A DNA stretch of 64,000 bases from Candidatus Methanoperedens sp. Its GTDB lineage: Archaea > Halobacteriota > Methanosarcinia > Methanosarcinales > Methanoperedenaceae. This document shows positions 62,593 to 64,000 of the stretch, one piece after another. The DNA is taken from NCBI GenBank assembly GCA_027460585.1, contig JAPZAP010000052.1:1-64000 (forward strand), read 5' to 3'. The notes beneath the pieces are model-generated. The model was not told the origin of the DNA. It did not search any database and saw only the letters and a list, made by a program, of their open reading frames with translations. Position 1 is the stretch's first letter, and each line of letters opens with the position of its first letter. The translations under genes and the position numbers were made by a program.

Positions 62593-63876
62593 TCACCAGC
62601 ATAATCCAACATAATCGACATCCTTTCGGGGACTTTGCATATGCCTTCCATCTATAACAAGCCTGTTTTTCATTACATTGAATTCCTTATCAAGTGATTT
62701 GAACTCACCCCATTCAGTCATAATGAGACACGCATCCGATCCGCGAAGCACATCGATAGCGGAATTGCAATATTCAATATCCGGGAAGATGCGTTTCATA
62801 CTTTCAATAGCCATTTTATCATATGCGCAAACTTGCGCCCCTTCTTCAATTAGCTCTTTGATCACAGGTATTGATCTTGATTCCCTGATATCATCCGTAT
62901 CATTCTTGAATGCTAGCCCAAGAACTGCAATCTTTTTTCCTTTAAGGTCAGGAAGCTTATTTTTCAGAAGCGTTATCATCCGCAATGGCTGTATTTCATT
63001 GACCGCCATCACTGATCTAAGAAGTGTTGGCTCATATCCAACATCATGAGCCTTTCCGATGAGGGCTTTTACGTCTTTTGGGAAGCATGAGCCCCCAAAG
63101 CCGGCGCCAGAATTGAGAAAATGAGGTCCGATCCTGAAATCCTTTCCGACTGCTTTCATGACTTCGTAAGTATCAATGCCAAGTTCTTTGCAGATATTCC
63201 CCACTTCATTAGAAAAGGATATTTTTGTAGCAAGAAAAGCATTGTTCACATATTTTATCATTTCGGCTGTGCGTGGATTCGTTCTTGTCACCTCGCAATT
63301 AATACCACTGTAAAGTGAAGCTACGATATCTCCTGATCTTTTGTCAAGAGAGCCGACCACGATCTTATCAGGATGCATAAAATCATGTACTGCTTTTCCT
63401 TCTCGAAGGAATTCCGGATTCATGGCGATCCCGAACTCGCCCAGTTTCTTGCCTGATTGATTCTCTATGATCGGAAGCACTCCCTTTTCGGTTGTTTCTG
63501 GTACTACTGTGCTTTTTACTACGATGACATGATAACCTTTTTTCTTACGCAGCGACTTGCCAATACTTGCACTTGCGGCTTTTACGATAGCAAGGTCGAT
63601 CTTGCCATCCTGATTGGATGGAGTTCCAACGCAAATGAAAGAAACTTCTGAATTATTGATCGCAAAATCATAATCCGATGTTGCACTCAGGTTCTTCCCA
63701 ACATGTTTTTCGAGTAGTTCTGATAGCCCATCTTCATAGATCGGCGGCACACCGCGATTAAGCATATCTATTTTTAACGGCTCAATGTCAACACATATCA
63801 CTTCATGTCCGAGTTCTGCAAAACATGCAGCACTCACAGTGCCAACGTATCCTGTCCCGATAACGGAAATTTTCAT
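62593..63876 (-). CDS. ugd: UDP-glucose 6-dehydrogenase
   Basis: This 427-residue protein oxidises UDP-glucose to UDP-glucuronate with two NAD+. It has MKISVIGTGYVGTVSAACFA (Rossmann loop), FICVGTPSNQDG, MNPEFLREGKAVHDF and the catalytic Cys in GFGGSCFPKD (C264). A GTG at 63885 overlapping the upstream stop (GTGA) would add three residues; I prefer ATG at 63876. It supplies the UDP-xylose synthase and other uronate steps. Confidence 0.94.
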   Translation of the reverse strand: MKISVIGTGYVGTVSAACFAELGHEVICVDIEPLKIDMLNRGVPPIYEDGLSELLEKHVGKNLSATSDYDFAINNSEVSFICVGTPSNQDGKIDLAIVKAASASIGKSLRKKKGYHVIVVKSTVVPETTEKGVLPIIENQSGKKLGEFGIAMNPEFLREGKAVHDFMHPDKIVVGSLDKRSGDIVASLYSGINCEVTRTNPRTAEMIKYVNNAFLATKISFSNEVGNICKELGIDTYEVMKAVGKDFRIGPHFLNSGAGFGGSCFPKDVKALIGKAHDVGYEPTLLRSVMAVNEIQPLRMITLLKNKLPDLKGKKIAVLGLAFKNDTDDIRESRSIPVIKELIEEGAQVCAYDKMAIESMKRIFPDIEYCNSAIDVLRGSDACLIMTEWGEFKSLDKEFNVMKNRLVIDGRHMQSPRKDVDYVGLCW

Positions 63877-63881
63877 ATGTT

Positions 63882-64000
63882 TCACAATTCCCCTTTTATC
63901 CTTCCTACCACACGTTTCTTCTTCTCAATAGCCGCTGCCGCCGCATTATCCACAGCTTGCTTCATCACATCAAAATTCTTCGGTGTTTTTTCACCGACAA
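63882..64000 (-). CDS. C-terminal end of an unidentified gene (partial)
   Basis: The minus strand is open from the window edge to TGA at 63882-63884, giving 38 residues with an Ala/Lys-rich helix (MKQAVDNAAAAAIEKKKRVV) near the C-terminus. The stop overlaps a GTG at the front of ugd, so it is likely part of the same operon. The family cannot be recognised from this piece. Confidence 0.6.
   Translation of the reverse strand, partial: VGEKTPKNFDVMKQAVDNAAAAAIEKKKRVVGRIKGEL

Overview
The window is archaeal. It carries a VAT/CDC48-type double AAA+ ATPase, archaeal TruD, a full-length PurA, an AglB/STT3 oligosaccharyltransferase with WWDYG and DHH motifs, a B12-binding radical SAM set, and TATA-like elements in place of -35/-10 promoters. 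The mix of archaeal housekeeping genes, many toxin-antitoxin (TA) modules and dispersed 9-11 bp degenerate repeats (CGCAGAT, ACGGAT, TTTGCG families) suggests a methanogen-lineage euryarchaeon. Methanosarcinales or Ca. Methanoperedens is my best guess; this is inference, not proof.

Positions 1-7050 are accessory. A RHH/PIN pair sits between repeats. A 311-338 bp composite unit is tandemly repeated at 1003-2075. A HARE-HTH/nuclease-like protein lies next to a DNA methyltransferase. After them come three fragments of further copies of that methyltransferase gene, in reversed order, alternating with small TA-type modules (YgiT/DUF4258, DUF4258/DUF2283, HicBA), and then a GNAT acetyltransferase. 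Positions 7161-15140 are a housekeeping block: truD, purA, a MazF/AbrB pair, a small palindromic element, the VAT ATPase, a radical SAM enzyme of the AmmeMemoRadiSam type and thioredoxin reductase.

From 15152 to the right edge the window is an approximately 49 kb glycan-assembly island, mostly on the minus strand in tightly coupled runs with ATGA/TAATG overlaps. It starts with the oligosaccharyltransferase AglB. It includes: (i) glycosyltransferases, GT-C-like membrane proteins, a LPG-synthase-like membrane protein and a Wzx-type flippase; (ii) a CDP-6-deoxyhexose module (RfbF, RfbG, cupin, DegT aminotransferase); (iii) a nine-gene run (34317-42279) with a HpcH/HpaI aldolase, a KdsB-like CMP transferase, a HAD phosphatase, a 2-hydroxyacid dehydrogenase, an epimerase, a cyclase-family hydrolase and methyltransferases, which looks like a route to a CMP-activated 3-deoxy-2-ulosonic acid; (iv) a pseudaminate/SpsEFG-like nonulosonate module (PseB, PseC, NeuB/PseI, PseG, SpsF) without a visible PseH; (v) UDP-glucose dehydrogenase, UDP-xylose synthase and a sugar-1-phosphate nucleotidyltransferase.

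Four B12-binding radical SAM proteins are scattered through the island. One appears frameshifted at a seven-G tract near its start, which may be a sequencing error or a phase-variable switch.
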